From Lysinibacillus sphaericus (lineage in GTDB: Bacteria; Bacillota; Bacilli; Bacillales_A; Planococcaceae), in NCBI RefSeq assembly GCF_001629735.1, contig NZ_CP015224.1:3038001-3102000 (forward strand): 64,000 bases of DNA, in the 5' to 3' direction. Positions 32,187 to 40,875 of the stretch are shown here, piece after piece (the first letter of the stretch is position 1; each line of letters starts with the position of its first letter). The translations under genes and the position numbers were made by a program. The notes beneath the pieces were generated by a model, which did no database searches, was not told where the DNA came from, and saw only the letters and a list, made by a program, of their open reading frames with translations.

Positions 32187-32193
32187 TAATTGA

Positions 32194-32228
32194 GAAAAGG
32201 CACGTAGGATATCTACATGCCTTTTCTT
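32194..32228. terminator. Bidirectional terminator between yhzD and yhaR
   Basis: GAAAAGGCA/TGCCTTTTC stem extended by GTAG/CTAC across one mismatch, between convergent genes. Confidence 0.8.
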
Positions 32229-32232
32229 ATTT

Positions 32233-33015
32233 TTATTTTCCTACAAAGACAGGTGTTCTTTTCTCTACAAAAGCATGAATACCTTCTATATGATCTGTCG
32301 TTTTACGCATTGTTGATTGTCCTTCTGCTTCTAGTGCAAGGATATTTTCCAGCTGTGGTAAATTTTGAGCATGTAAAATGTTTTTTGTCGTAATCATAGA
32401 AGAAATAGGTGAAGCAAGCATTTTACCCACAAGCTGATCTGCCATTGCAAATACAGTGCCATCTGGTGCCATATAGTCGATTAATCCTGCATCTAATGCT
32501 TCATTTGCAGTAAGCACCTTCCCTTCCCAAATCATTTGTTTTGCTTTAACAGTCCCCACACGTTCCTTCATAAAGAAGTGACCACCTCCATCTGGAATCA
32601 GTCCTATCCCTATGAAGTTCATAGCTAGTTTACTATTTTCACAGGCCACAACAATATCCGCCCCCAGTGTTAAACTAAAGCCAAGACCTGCGGATGCGCC
32701 ATGAACTGCCGCAATGACTATCATTGGCAGCTGATAATAGGCCTTAACGATGCGTGTAAGATAACCCATCGCCTCATCAATATTTAAAGGCTTAGTTGAA
32801 TCAAGCATCGTCTTAATATCGCCTCCAGCAGAAAAGACCTTCCCTTCTCCACGAATAACAAGTACTTGTATATCTTTTTCCTGTTGCAAAGCCTCAAAGC
32901 ATTCAGCGAGTTCTCGCATCATAACGTCATCCATCGCATTCATCGCCTGAGGACGATTCAAAGTTAACGTTGCACGTCGATCTAGCTTTTCTACAGTAAT
33001 TGTTGAAAATTCCAT
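32233..33015 (-). CDS. yhaR: Enoyl-CoA hydratase/isomerase family protein
   Basis: A 260-residue crotonase-fold protein. The oxyanion-hole segments RGEGKVFSAGGDIK and VHGASAGLGFSLTLGAD and IGLIPDGGGHFFM are present. The position after the last segment has Asp-Gly-Gly where hydratases usually have a Glu-containing loop, so precise activity cannot be fixed. The ATG at 33013-33015 has the best spacing to GGGGG; two upstream Met codons are possible. It lies next to yha genes, matching B. subtilis yhaR, a putative fatty-acid beta-oxidation enzyme. Confidence 0.85.
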   Translation of the reverse strand: MEFSTITVEKLDRRATLTLNRPQAMNAMDDVMMRELAECFEALQQEKDIQVLVIRGEGKVFSAGGDIKTMLDSTKPLNIDEAMGYLTRIVKAYYQLPMIVIAAVHGASAGLGFSLTLGADIVVACENSKLAMNFIGIGLIPDGGGHFFMKERVGTVKAKQMIWEGKVLTANEALDAGLIDYMAPDGTVFAMADQLVGKMLASPISSMITTKNILHAQNLPQLENILALEAEGQSTMRKTTDHIEGIHAFVEKRTPVFVGK

Positions 33016-33154
33016 CTCCATTACCCCCAAATATGAATAGTCATTCACTATGTACTATTCGTGTTTTTTTAGTAAACTCCTTCTCTGCTAAACAAATTTA
33101 CCTTCATTATGCTATATTAAAGGACGAATATTGTTATAAAGGTGGTTACGTATT

Positions 33155-34126
33155 TTGACACAAAAAGACTATCGTATATTACTTTATTATAAATATGTTA
33201 CGATTGAAGACCCTATAGCATTTGCTGAAGAACATTTAGCAGTATGTCAAGAACTCGGACTTCTTGGCCGCATTTTAGTTGGTCACGAAGGGATTAACGG
33301 AACGGTTTCGGGGACTATTGAACAAACAGATGCTTACATGAATCATATGAAGGCTGACCCTCGCTTTAGTGATATCATGTGGAAAATTGATGAAGCTGAA
33401 GGACACGCTTTCAAAAAAATGCACGTTCGCCCTCGCCGCGAGATCGTTCACTTAGGCTTAGAAAATGATATCAATCCTTTAGAGATAACAGGGGATTATT
33501 TATCTCCTAAGGAATTTATGGAACAAATGCAAGAAGAGAATACTATTATTATCGATGCACGTAATGACTATGAATACGATCTTGGCCATTTTAGAGGCGC
33601 GGTTCGACCTGATATTGAAAATTTCCGCGACTTGCCAGCATGGATGGAAACACATAAAGAAGAATTCACTGATAAAAAGATTTTAACTTACTGTACAGGT
33701 GGAATACGCTGTGAAAAATTCTCTGGTTGGTTAAAACGTGAGGGCTATGGAAAAAGTGTTGGTCAATTACATGGTGGAATTGCCACATATGCAAAAGATT
33801 CTGAAGTAAAGGGGCAACTTTGGGATGGGCAAATGTTTGTTTTTGATCGTCGTCGCAGTGTGCCAATCAATCAAGTGGAGCATATCGTTATCGGAAAAGA
33901 TTATTTCACAGGTGAACCTTCCGAACGTTATACGAACTGTGCAAACCCTGAATGCCATAAATTAATGCTATGTGAAGAAAAGCATGAAGCCTTTTATATG
34001 CGCAGCTGCTCTGATGAATGCCGTCGTGCCAAACGTAACTTCTTCGTGGAGGAGCATGGCTGGACGGTTCATCAAATCGAAGAACAAATCGCTAGAATTG
34101 CAGTTGTCCAAAACGCAAAATCATAA
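33155..34126 (+). CDS. trhO: tRNA uridine(34) hydroxylase TrhO (rhodanese family)
   Basis: A 323-residue protein with an N-terminal ferredoxin-like domain (about 1-100), a rhodanese domain (about 120-225) with catalytic Cys180 in [13 protein letters not shown], and a C-terminal Cys cluster ([17 protein letters not shown]) typical of TrhO/YbfQ/YceA. The family makes 5-hydroxyuridine at tRNA position 34 without oxygen-dependent prephenate. It starts with TTG at 33155 behind AAAGGTGG. Confidence 0.93.
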   Translation: MTQKDYRILLYYKYVTIEDPIAFAEEHLAVCQELGLLGRILVGHEGINGTVSGTIEQTDAYMNHMKADPRFSDIMWKIDEAEGHAFKKMHVRPRREIVHLGLENDINPLEITGDYLSPKEFMEQMQEENTIIIDARNDYEYDLGHFRGAVRPDIENFRDLPAWMETHKEEFTDKKILTYCTGGIRCEKFSGWLKREGYGKSVGQLHGGIATYAKDSEVKGQLWDGQMFVFDRRRSVPINQVEHIVIGKDYFTGEPSERYTNCANPECHKLMLCEEKHEAFYMRSCSDECRRAKRNFFVEEHGWTVHQIEEQIARIAVVQNAKS

Positions 34127-34150
34127 TCGCTGTCATTATTACTTGGTGAC

Positions 34151-34183
34151 AAAAAGAGCATCGTTTATAACGATGCTCTTTTT
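34151..34183. terminator. Bidirectional terminator between trhO and the FAD dehydrogenase gene
   Basis: Perfect 15-bp stem AAAAAGAGCATCGTT/AACGATGCTCTTTTT with a 3-base loop. Confidence 0.92.
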
Positions 34184-34192
34184 ACATTGGCA

Positions 34193-35842
34193 TTACACTT
34201 CTGCTAAAAAACGCCCTACCTGCCTACCACTAAATAAACAGCCACCAACAAACGTACCTTCTAAAGCGCGATAGCCATGAACACCACCGCCCCCGAAGCC
34301 GCTTACTTCACCAGCAGCAAATAGTCCTGGAATAGGCTGACCATCCATCCCTAATACTGCTCCATTTAAGTTTGTTTGTAAGCCCCCTAAGGTTTTTCTT
34401 GTTAAAATATTTAATCGTACCGCAATTAAAGGCCAATTTTTAGTATCTAAAATTTTATGTGGCTTGGCAACACGGATTAGCTTATCCCCAATATAATTTC
34501 TGGCACCATGAATGGCGTTCACCTGTATATCTTTTGTAAACTTATTATCCATTTCTCGATCCCTCGCTAAAATTTGCTCTTTAATTTTCATGAAATCGAG
34601 TAAATCATTGCCTGCTAGTTTATTCATTCCATTTACTAGTTCTCTTAAATCATTTGCAATCACAAAATCCTCACCATGATTTTTAAAGGCTTGGATTGGA
34701 GCAGGTGGTCCGGGCATGATCCTTTTTAAAACATCACCAATGCTTTTGTTTGTTAAATCCGGATTTTGCTCCGAGCCAGATAAAGCAAATTCTTTCTCAA
34801 TAATTTTTTCTGTTAAAATAAACCAGGAATAGTCATAACCTGTTTTTTGAATCGTTTCTAGTGTACTGAGCGTATCGAATCCAGGGAAATTAGGCGCATG
34901 AAATCGGTTACCTTCTGCATCAAACCATAAAGAGGAGGGGCCTGGCAAAATTCGTATTCCATGATTAGGCCAAATCGGATCCCAATTTTTTAATCCTTCT
35001 GTGTAATGCCACATACGATCACGATTCACAATACGTCCCCCTGCATGCTCTGTAATTTCAAGCATTCTTCCATCTACATATGCAGGAACACCACAGACCA
35101 TATTTTTAGGAGGGGTCCCTAATCGTTCTGGCCAATTTTTTCTCACTAAATCAAAATTGGCTCCGATACCACCACTTGCCACAATAACGGCTGCAGCCTC
35201 ATACGAAAATTCTCCGACTCCTAATCTTGAACTTTTTTCCCCTCGACTGATAAAGGTTTCTGCTAGTACTGTGCCACTTATCCCCATAATCTTTTCATCT
35301 TGTTGAATAAATTCATCCACACGATGTCGTGGTTTAAACTCAATATAGCCATCTTTTATTGCCTTTTTAACTTTATCCACAAATGGCTTGACAATGCCTG
35401 GACCTGTTCCCCATACAATATGAAACCTCGGCACTGAATTCCCGTGTCCACCAGCATGTGAGCCACCCCGTTCTGCCCAACCAACAACAGGGAAAAATTT
35501 AATACCCTTTGACTTCAACCAATGATATTTTTCACCCGCAGCAAAATCGACGTAGGCCCTCGCCCATTTGTATGCCCAGGAATCCTCATCTTCTAAACGA
35601 TCAAAACCTGCTGTCCCTAGCCAATCCTGCCATGCCAACTCCTTACTATCCTTAATGCCGAGCCTTCTTTGTTCAGGAGAATTTACCAAAAATATGCCAC
35701 CAAAAGACCAAAATGCCTGTCCCCCCATTGAATTTTCAGGCTCTTGATCTACTAAAAGTATTTTTTTCTTTGCATCGACTAACTCGCAGGCTGCCACTAA
35801 GCCTGCCAGTCCAGCACCAACTATTGCAACATCGTATTTCAT
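34193..35842 (-). CDS. FAD-binding dehydrogenase (fumarate reductase/KstD-like flavoprotein)
   Basis: A 549-residue flavoprotein. The N-terminal FAD fold YDVAIVGAGLAGLVAACELV, the MGGQAFWSFGGIF segment and the C-terminal AAGEVSGFGGGGVHGYRALE place it in the FAD_binding_2 family, close to a group annotated only as FAD-binding dehydrogenases. No haem or membrane domain is present. The substrate is unknown; steroid or keto-acid desaturation are family possibilities. Single gene facing trhO. Confidence 0.85.
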   Translation of the reverse strand: MKYDVAIVGAGLAGLVAACELVDAKKKILLVDQEPENSMGGQAFWSFGGIFLVNSPEQRRLGIKDSKELAWQDWLGTAGFDRLEDEDSWAYKWARAYVDFAAGEKYHWLKSKGIKFFPVVGWAERGGSHAGGHGNSVPRFHIVWGTGPGIVKPFVDKVKKAIKDGYIEFKPRHRVDEFIQQDEKIMGISGTVLAETFISRGEKSSRLGVGEFSYEAAAVIVASGGIGANFDLVRKNWPERLGTPPKNMVCGVPAYVDGRMLEITEHAGGRIVNRDRMWHYTEGLKNWDPIWPNHGIRILPGPSSLWFDAEGNRFHAPNFPGFDTLSTLETIQKTGYDYSWFILTEKIIEKEFALSGSEQNPDLTNKSIGDVLKRIMPGPPAPIQAFKNHGEDFVIANDLRELVNGMNKLAGNDLLDFMKIKEQILARDREMDNKFTKDIQVNAIHGARNYIGDKLIRVAKPHKILDTKNWPLIAVRLNILTRKTLGGLQTNLNGAVLGMDGQPIPGLFAAGEVSGFGGGGVHGYRALEGTFVGGCLFSGRQVGRFLAEV

Positions 35843-36196
35843 TACTACACCCCCAAATCAATCATCCTTACTTTAAATTCTTCTCTACTAGTCTATTTAC
35901 CTTCTAAAAATCAAAGGTTTGTCTAAAATGTGACAACGTAAAACGTTCGTCTTCTTTCATAAAACGATCCAGTTCTAATTTAGAACACTTCACTCATTCC
36001 ATATAATTACCATATAATATTTTCGCAATAAACTTCATAGAAGCTTGATAAAATCAGTATTTACAAATATCGTTAGCGCTTTCATTGTGCACTCCATAAA
36101 GACGAACATTATACACTTAAAATACATAAATAATTCGTATATAAGTATTTTTCAGACTTTTGAAGTCATGTTTTTTTAGTTTTTTTAGAATTATTG
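35843..36196. other. Non-coding region upstream of the serA leader
   Basis: AT-rich, with no gene or repeat seen. It contains the FAD dehydrogenase promoter region and ends at the serA promoter. Confidence 0.5.
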
Positions 36197-36226
36197 TTGA
36201 CAAAGGTGAACAATAGGGATTATGAT
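36197..36226 (+). promoter_or_regulatory. Sigma-A promoter of serA
   Basis: TTGACA (36197-36202), 18-base spacer, TATGAT (36221-36226), about 30 bases before the T-box leader structure. Confidence 0.75.
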
Positions 36227-36254
36227 GTTAACAAATTTAATCATAAAAAATATA

Positions 36255-36525
36255 ACGACGGAGACACACTAGTCGTAAGAAAATCCAAAGCGAGCTGATG
36301 GTTGGTGTAAATCAGTGATTTCTACGATAATAGTTCCACTCCTGAATAGTTAAGCCGAACCATCTAAGTAAGCTTATCCGTCTCATGCACGTTACGCATA
36401 TTGCTAAGACTGCAAGAATAAATTTTTCTAGCAGTGATTAAGGGTGGTACCGCGAACCAATGTTTATACAGCCTTTCGCCCCTTACAACACAATAACTGT
36501 GTTTGTAAGGCGTGGAAGGCTTTTT
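36255..36525 (+). promoter_or_regulatory. T-box riboswitch leader of serA
   Basis: It contains the T-box sequence AAGGGTGGTACCGCG at 36440-36454 and stem I landmarks (GGTTGGTGTAAATC near 36300, GAA near 36356). The terminator stem at 36471-36520 is followed by TTTTT. The antiterminator would pair AAGGG with TTCGCCCCTT at 36475-36484. T-boxes read uncharged tRNA; a serine specifier is expected from the gene served, with AGT in GAATAGTTAAG a candidate that I cannot prove by eye. Confidence 0.95.
36471..36525 (+). terminator. T-box-controlled terminator
   Basis: Long stem with CCTTACAA pairing to TTTGTAAGG and GCCTTTCGCC pairing to GCGTGGAAGGC, then TTTTT. It is mutually exclusive with the antiterminator. 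Confidence 0.9.
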
Positions 36526-36644
36526 ATATTGCTTTCGATTCGGAAAGGAGATTGTTTGCATGCTGTAAGATGTTAGAATTTTACAAATTCCAGACTGTCG
36601 TAGTTAAAACCACAATTACTATTTATTAAAAGGAGCTAATTATA

Positions 36645-38252
36645 ATGATTACTGCCACAAAAACAATTAACGTATTTATCGCTGACCCACTAAGTGAGGA
36701 TGGTATTTTCCCATTACGCCAGGAACAAGATTTAGATTTAAATATTATCGTAGACACTGGTCTAGCACCAGAAGAATTAATGACTAAAATTGCAGATGTA
36801 GATGTGTTACTTGTTCGTTCACAAACTACTGTGACACGAGAAGTAATTGAAGCCGCAAAAAGCTTAAAATTAATCGGTCGTGCTGGTGTAGGTGTCGATA
36901 ATATTGACCTTACTGCTGCCACTGAGCATGGTATTATCGTTGTTAATGCTCCGGATGGTAACACAAACTCAGCCGCTGAACATACAATTGCCATGATGAC
37001 ATCACTTGCACGTCACATTCCACAAGCTTTTAATACACTAAAAAATGGGAAATGGGACCGTAAATCTTATGTGGGAGTAGAGCTAAAAAACAAAACTTTA
37101 GGTGTTGTAGGCTTTGGTCGAATCGGTGTTGAAGTAGCTTACCGCGCAAAAGGTCAACGTATGAATGTTATGGCATATGACCCTTTCTTAACTGATGAGC
37201 GTGCAAAAGAATTAGGTGTCACTAAGGCGTCAGTGGAAGAAATTTGTGAAGCAGCCGATTTCATTACTGTACACACACCACTTCTTCCTGAAACACGTAA
37301 TCTCATTAATAAAGAAAAATTTGCGATGATGAAAGATGGCGTACGTATCATTAACTGTGCGCGTGGCGGTATTATTAATGAGGATGACCTATATGATGCT
37401 ATCGTAGCAGGAAAAGTTGCTGGTGCTGCCCTGGATGTATTCGTATCTGAACCAGCGACAGACCATAAGCTTCTTACTTTACCTCAAGTAATTGCTACAC
37501 CTCACTTGGGTGCGTCTACGATTGAGGCACAAGAGTCTGTAGCTGTTGATGTGTCAAATGATATTATTAAATTTTATAAAACAGGTACTGTGACAAATCC
37601 AGTGAATATGCCATCTATTCCGAAAGAACTTCTAGCACAAGTTGAACCTTTCTTTGAATTAGCGGAAAAACTCGGCTCATTCTTATCACAAGTAACAACA
37701 GAGCCCGTAAAAGAAATCAACTTATCTTATGCTGGGGAAGTAGCCAACTATGATGTCCGTCCATTAACTTCAAATGCATTAAAAGGTTTATTAGCTAAAA
37801 ATCACGGTAATCATGTGAATGATGTCAATGCTCGCTACCTGTCTGAGCGTATTGGTATGAAAATTATTGAGCATAAAACGACAACAGCTAAGGGCTTTAC
37901 AAGTTTAATTACCATCGAAATTATTACTGCGAATGAAACACACACTGTAGCTGGTACATTATTAAACGGCTTAGGTGCACGTATCGTCAAAGTAGAGGAC
38001 TATGTTGTAGACGTTATTCCACAGGGTCATCTTCTTTACATTAAAAATACTGACAAACCAGGTGCAATCGGCCGTGTAGCAACTAAACTTGCGGAAAAAG
38101 ATATCAACATCGCAACCATGCAAGTTGGCCGTGCCCAAGTTGGCGGAACAGCGGTTATGATGTTAACAATAGATAACGTTGTAACAAATGAGGATTTAGC
38201 ATTTGTGGCACAGCTTGAAAATATTGATGAAGTAAAAGCCATCAATCTATAA
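36645..38252 (+). CDS. serA: D-3-phosphoglycerate dehydrogenase SerA
   Basis: A 535-residue long-form SerA, first step of serine synthesis. The NAD fold is [13 protein letters not shown] near 148, with catalytic-site motifs [22 protein letters not shown] and TPHLGAST. An intervening domain (about 325-450) and a C-terminal ACT domain ([19 protein letters not shown]) that binds serine in many members complete it. The ATG at 36645 follows AAAGGAG. Controlled by the T-box upstream, so transcription should rise when charged tRNA-Ser falls. Confidence 0.97.
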   Translation: MITATKTINVFIADPLSEDGIFPLRQEQDLDLNIIVDTGLAPEELMTKIADVDVLLVRSQTTVTREVIEAAKSLKLIGRAGVGVDNIDLTAATEHGIIVVNAPDGNTNSAAEHTIAMMTSLARHIPQAFNTLKNGKWDRKSYVGVELKNKTLGVVGFGRIGVEVAYRAKGQRMNVMAYDPFLTDERAKELGVTKASVEEICEAADFITVHTPLLPETRNLINKEKFAMMKDGVRIINCARGGIINEDDLYDAIVAGKVAGAALDVFVSEPATDHKLLTLPQVIATPHLGASTIEAQESVAVDVSNDIIKFYKTGTVTNPVNMPSIPKELLAQVEPFFELAEKLGSFLSQVTTEPVKEINLSYAGEVANYDVRPLTSNALKGLLAKNHGNHVNDVNARYLSERIGMKIIEHKTTTAKGFTSLITIEIITANETHTVAGTLLNGLGARIVKVEDYVVDVIPQGHLLYIKNTDKPGAIGRVATKLAEKDINIATMQVGRAQVGGTAVMMLTIDNVVTNEDLAFVAQLENIDEVKAINL

Positions 38253-38263
38253 TATGTAAAGTG

Positions 38264-38296
38264 AAAAGCAGAGGGTTTCCTACTCTCTGCTTTTTT
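38264..38296 (+). terminator. Terminator of serA
   Basis: AAAAGCAGAG/CTCTGCTTTT stem with TTTTTT tail. Confidence 0.85.
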
Positions 38297-38368
38297 GGTA
38301 ATTAATACTTTTATGAAGGGTAATCTGACGAACTTCGCAGGCATGGTCTGCCTTTTTAATATTTCTAC

Positions 38369-38410
38369 AAAAAAATGTACTGCATCCTTGAAGGTGCAGT
38401 ACATTTTTTT
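38369..38410 (-). terminator. Terminator of the HAD hydrolase gene
   Basis: 16-bp stem of 38369-38384 with 38395-38410 (core ATGTACTGCA/TGCAGTACAT) with A and T tails. Its right end reaches the stop codon of the leftward gene. Confidence 0.85.
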
Positions 38411-39197
38411 AAAGCTGTTTCACAAGTTTTACTAGGTCTGTTAAAGAGCTAATCTCATAGGTTGGTGTCACAGCTCCATTGGCCATATTATTATCGCGGT
38501 TAATCCATACGTTTCGCATTCCTACGCGAGAAGAGCCTAAAATATCAGTATTGAGATTATCGCCAACCATAATGGCATCATCCGCTGTAATGCCTGTTCT
38601 CTCCATCACATGCTCAAAAATAGAAGCGTCTGGCTTACCTTTTCCAAAGTCTCCTGAGATAATAATATGATCAAAATACGGCGCTATTTCAGGCGTAATT
38701 TCTAGCTTTAAATTTTGCAGACTAGGTGCACCATTGGTAAGTAAAACAAGCTGGTACTTCCCTTTCAATTCGTCTAACACAGTAAATGTATCTTCATATA
38801 AAAATGGTGATGCTTTGCGCTCAGCTACAAAGCGTTCTCCTAGCTCTGCTCCGAATTTTGCATCCTCTATACCAAGGGCGCTTAAACCTTTTGTCCATGC
38901 TGCCGCACGATAGCCCGGTACAAGCCTCTTCATGGCTTGAAAGGATTCAGTAGGGTCATCAAATGTTCCCCATAGACCTTCGAAAGGATTGATACCAATT
39001 AATACCGTATAGTCATACGTTTCATAGCCTTCGTATAACGCACGAGCCTCTTGACGAACTGCTTCTTCTAGCTCTGCAGAATTCACATTATGTATCGTAG
39101 CAGCATAGTCACATGTTTTTTCAAAAGCAGTTTTTACTGATTTTTTATCCCATAGTAATGTATCATCTAAATCAAAAATAATAGTGTTTATCGACAT
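38409..39197 (-). CDS. HAD-superfamily hydrolase (possible phosphoserine phosphatase)
   Basis: A 262-residue haloacid-dehalogenase-fold phosphatase. Motif I is IIFDLDDTLL with nucleophile Asp9, motif II is LLTNGAP, and motif III/IV are KGKPDASIF and MVGDNLNTD. The cap domain is helical (C1 type). Activity cannot be read from sequence. It lies next to serA, convergent, and Bacillus YsaA-like relatives have been linked to phosphoserine, so serine synthesis is an attractive but unproven role. Confidence 0.85.
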   Translation of the reverse strand: MSINTIIFDLDDTLLWDKKSVKTAFEKTCDYAATIHNVNSAELEEAVRQEARALYEGYETYDYTVLIGINPFEGLWGTFDDPTESFQAMKRLVPGYRAAAWTKGLSALGIEDAKFGAELGERFVAERKASPFLYEDTFTVLDELKGKYQLVLLTNGAPSLQNLKLEITPEIAPYFDHIIISGDFGKGKPDASIFEHVMERTGITADDAIMVGDNLNTDILGSSRVGMRNVWINRDNNMANGAVTPTYEISSLTDLVKLVKQL

Positions 39198-39346
39198 TTT
39201 GTCCGTACGCTCCTAGCTCCTGATTAATACTATTATTTTAGCATATTTTCAAAATATTTAGGATAACAAATTATGTCCAATTCCTCTCAAATCCCTTACA
39301 CCTAAACATCTATCCAAAGAAGGCTGATGGACAGGACATTGCTCAA

Positions 39347-39381
39347 TCAAAAAAACAAGCTGCGGGTAACTTCCACAGCTT
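39347..39381 (-). terminator. Terminator after the DUF3006 gene
   Basis: AAGCTG/CAGCTT stem with further G-C pairing. The minus-strand tail is GTTTTTTTG. Confidence 0.7.
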
Positions 39382-39389
39382 ATCATTTA

Positions 39390-39638
39390 TTATTTGTTTT
39401 TATGACGTAAACGGTCCATTAAATTCTGGATATCGGCTCTTTTTTGTTCCGTTTCTTCTCTTAAAATCTCAATATGGTACATGCCATCTATTTCTTCTAT
39501 CTGTACACGATCCCCAACAAGCACAGGCTTGTTCAAAGCTGACTGTAAAATAATAATTTGTTCTTCTTCCTCAGGATACTTTAAAAAAACAGCATAACCG
39601 TCTTCAATCCGATCTAAAGTATATTTAGTCGAGCTCAC
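39390..39638 (-). CDS. DUF3006 protein, coupled to the metallo-beta-lactamase-fold gene
   Basis: An 82-residue protein of DUF3006 type (YTLDRIEDGYAVFL, VGDRVQIEEIDGMYHIEIL), a small SH3-like beta domain with a charged C-terminal helix. I place the start at GTG 39636-39638, behind AAAGGGG at 9 bases. The start overlaps the end of the upstream gene by 14 bases, so translation is probably coupled. DUF3006 genes often accompany ComEC-type hydrolases. Function is unknown. Confidence 0.75.
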   Translation of the reverse strand: MSSTKYTLDRIEDGYAVFLKYPEEEEQIIILQSALNKPVLVGDRVQIEEIDGMYHIEILREETEQKRADIQNLMDRLRHKNK

Positions 39639-40803
39639 TAACAAGTTCCCCTTTCTCATTCCGTAATTGCGCAGCATCTCCATCATTTAACCAAATCTGT
39701 TTAGTGGTCCATTTTAAATAATTATCCCCTTCACGAGCATTAGCCCCGCTAGTAACATAAATAATTTTACCAGGTTGTAAGGATAGATTAGGAAAATTAA
39801 AGACTTGATTTCCTTCCAGAGAAATGAGCTGCCAATCGTTTAACGAAACAGCTTGTTGACCGTTATTTTTAATGCCTACAATTTCTGTCACTAAATCTTT
39901 GCTGACAATCTCAACAGCAGTTGTTGGTTCAACCGTGGATGGTTTTTTTTGAGTTACAGCCCTCTTTCCATTCACCGTGTAGTTTACCCCATTTGTTGCC
40001 ACTGTAATCGTTCCTAAATCCGCAGTGGCATAGATGTTACTACCAATAGCTTGCAATCGATTTACTACTTCTGCATGTGGATGTCCATATTTATTATCTT
40101 CACCATAGCTTAATATAGTGACTTCTGGCTTCACTGCACGAATGAAATCTTCTGAGCTACTGGTATTAGAACCATGATGCCCTGCCTTCAGAACAGTAGC
40201 TGTTACATCATTTGACATCATTTCCTTCTCTAATGCTATGCCAGCATCTCCCGTTAATAAAAAGGATACATTGCCATAAACCACTTTTAAGACAATGGAA
40301 GCGTCATTATTATCGGTTGCATGTTCATTTGCATTTAAAACCTTCACCGTTACATCCTTATCAAATTCAATAAAATCTCCTGTTTTCGGCACATAATAAG
40401 GTATGTTTTTTTCATCAATCGCCATCAGCATTTCTTCAAAAGTTTGAGAAGTATGTACTTTGCCCGAATCATAAAATTGCTCAATAGGGATTGCATGTAA
40501 CACTGGAATGAGCCCACCAATATGGTCAGCATCGGGATGTGTCGCCACTACCTTATCAAGTTTGTTCACACCAAGTTCCTTTAAATAAGAAACTACCTGT
40601 TGTCCTGCACCTTTCACACCAGCGTCAATAAGCATGGTTTTCCCATTTGGCGATTCAATTAATATGGAATCCCCTTGTCCCACATCCATAAAATGAACTC
40701 GCATTTCATCGCCAGCCGTTACAGGCACCCGCTCTGTCTTAATTGCTTCTGTACAGCCTGCTAATAAAAAAATGCAAAGGAGTACTACTATTAATTTTCT
40801 CAT
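39625..40803 (-). CDS. Secreted lipoprotein: ComEC-like metallo-beta-lactamase fold plus lamin-tail domain
   Basis: 392 residues. Lipobox LLAGC with Cys17. The metallo-beta-lactamase domain (about 33-270) has DVGQGDSILIE, the metal motif THPDADHIGG, LTGDAG and AGHHGSN, as in the hydrolase domain of competence protein ComEC. The C-terminal about 95 residues form a lamin-tail-like (LTD) Ig domain (VEIVSKDLVTEIVGIKNNG, LNDWQLISLEG). Such proteins may be extracellular nucleases or phosphodiesterases. The exported LTD fusion points to nucleic acid or wall contact outside the cell. Role is inferred. Confidence 0.88.
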   Translation of the reverse strand: MRKLIVVLLCIFLLAGCTEAIKTERVPVTAGDEMRVHFMDVGQGDSILIESPNGKTMLIDAGVKGAGQQVVSYLKELGVNKLDKVVATHPDADHIGGLIPVLHAIPIEQFYDSGKVHTSQTFEEMLMAIDEKNIPYYVPKTGDFIEFDKDVTVKVLNANEHATDNNDASIVLKVVYGNVSFLLTGDAGIALEKEMMSNDVTATVLKAGHHGSNTSSSEDFIRAVKPEVTILSYGEDNKYGHPHAEVVNRLQAIGSNIYATADLGTITVATNGVNYTVNGKRAVTQKKPSTVEPTTAVEIVSKDLVTEIVGIKNNGQQAVSLNDWQLISLEGNQVFNFPNLSLQPGKIIYVTSGANAREGDNYLKWTTKQIWLNDGDAAQLRNEKGELVSELD

Positions 40804-40836
40804 GTTACTAACTTCCTTTCTATTTTTCTATTATAC

Positions 40837-40867
40837 AAAAAAGAGAGCTTCCCATGGGGCAGCCCTC
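40837..40867 (-). terminator. Terminator of the glycerate operon
   Basis: Minus-strand GAGGGCTGCCC/GGGAAGCTCTC stem with one wobble and one mismatch, then TTTTTT. Confidence 0.75.
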
Positions 40868-40875
40868 CTTGTACT

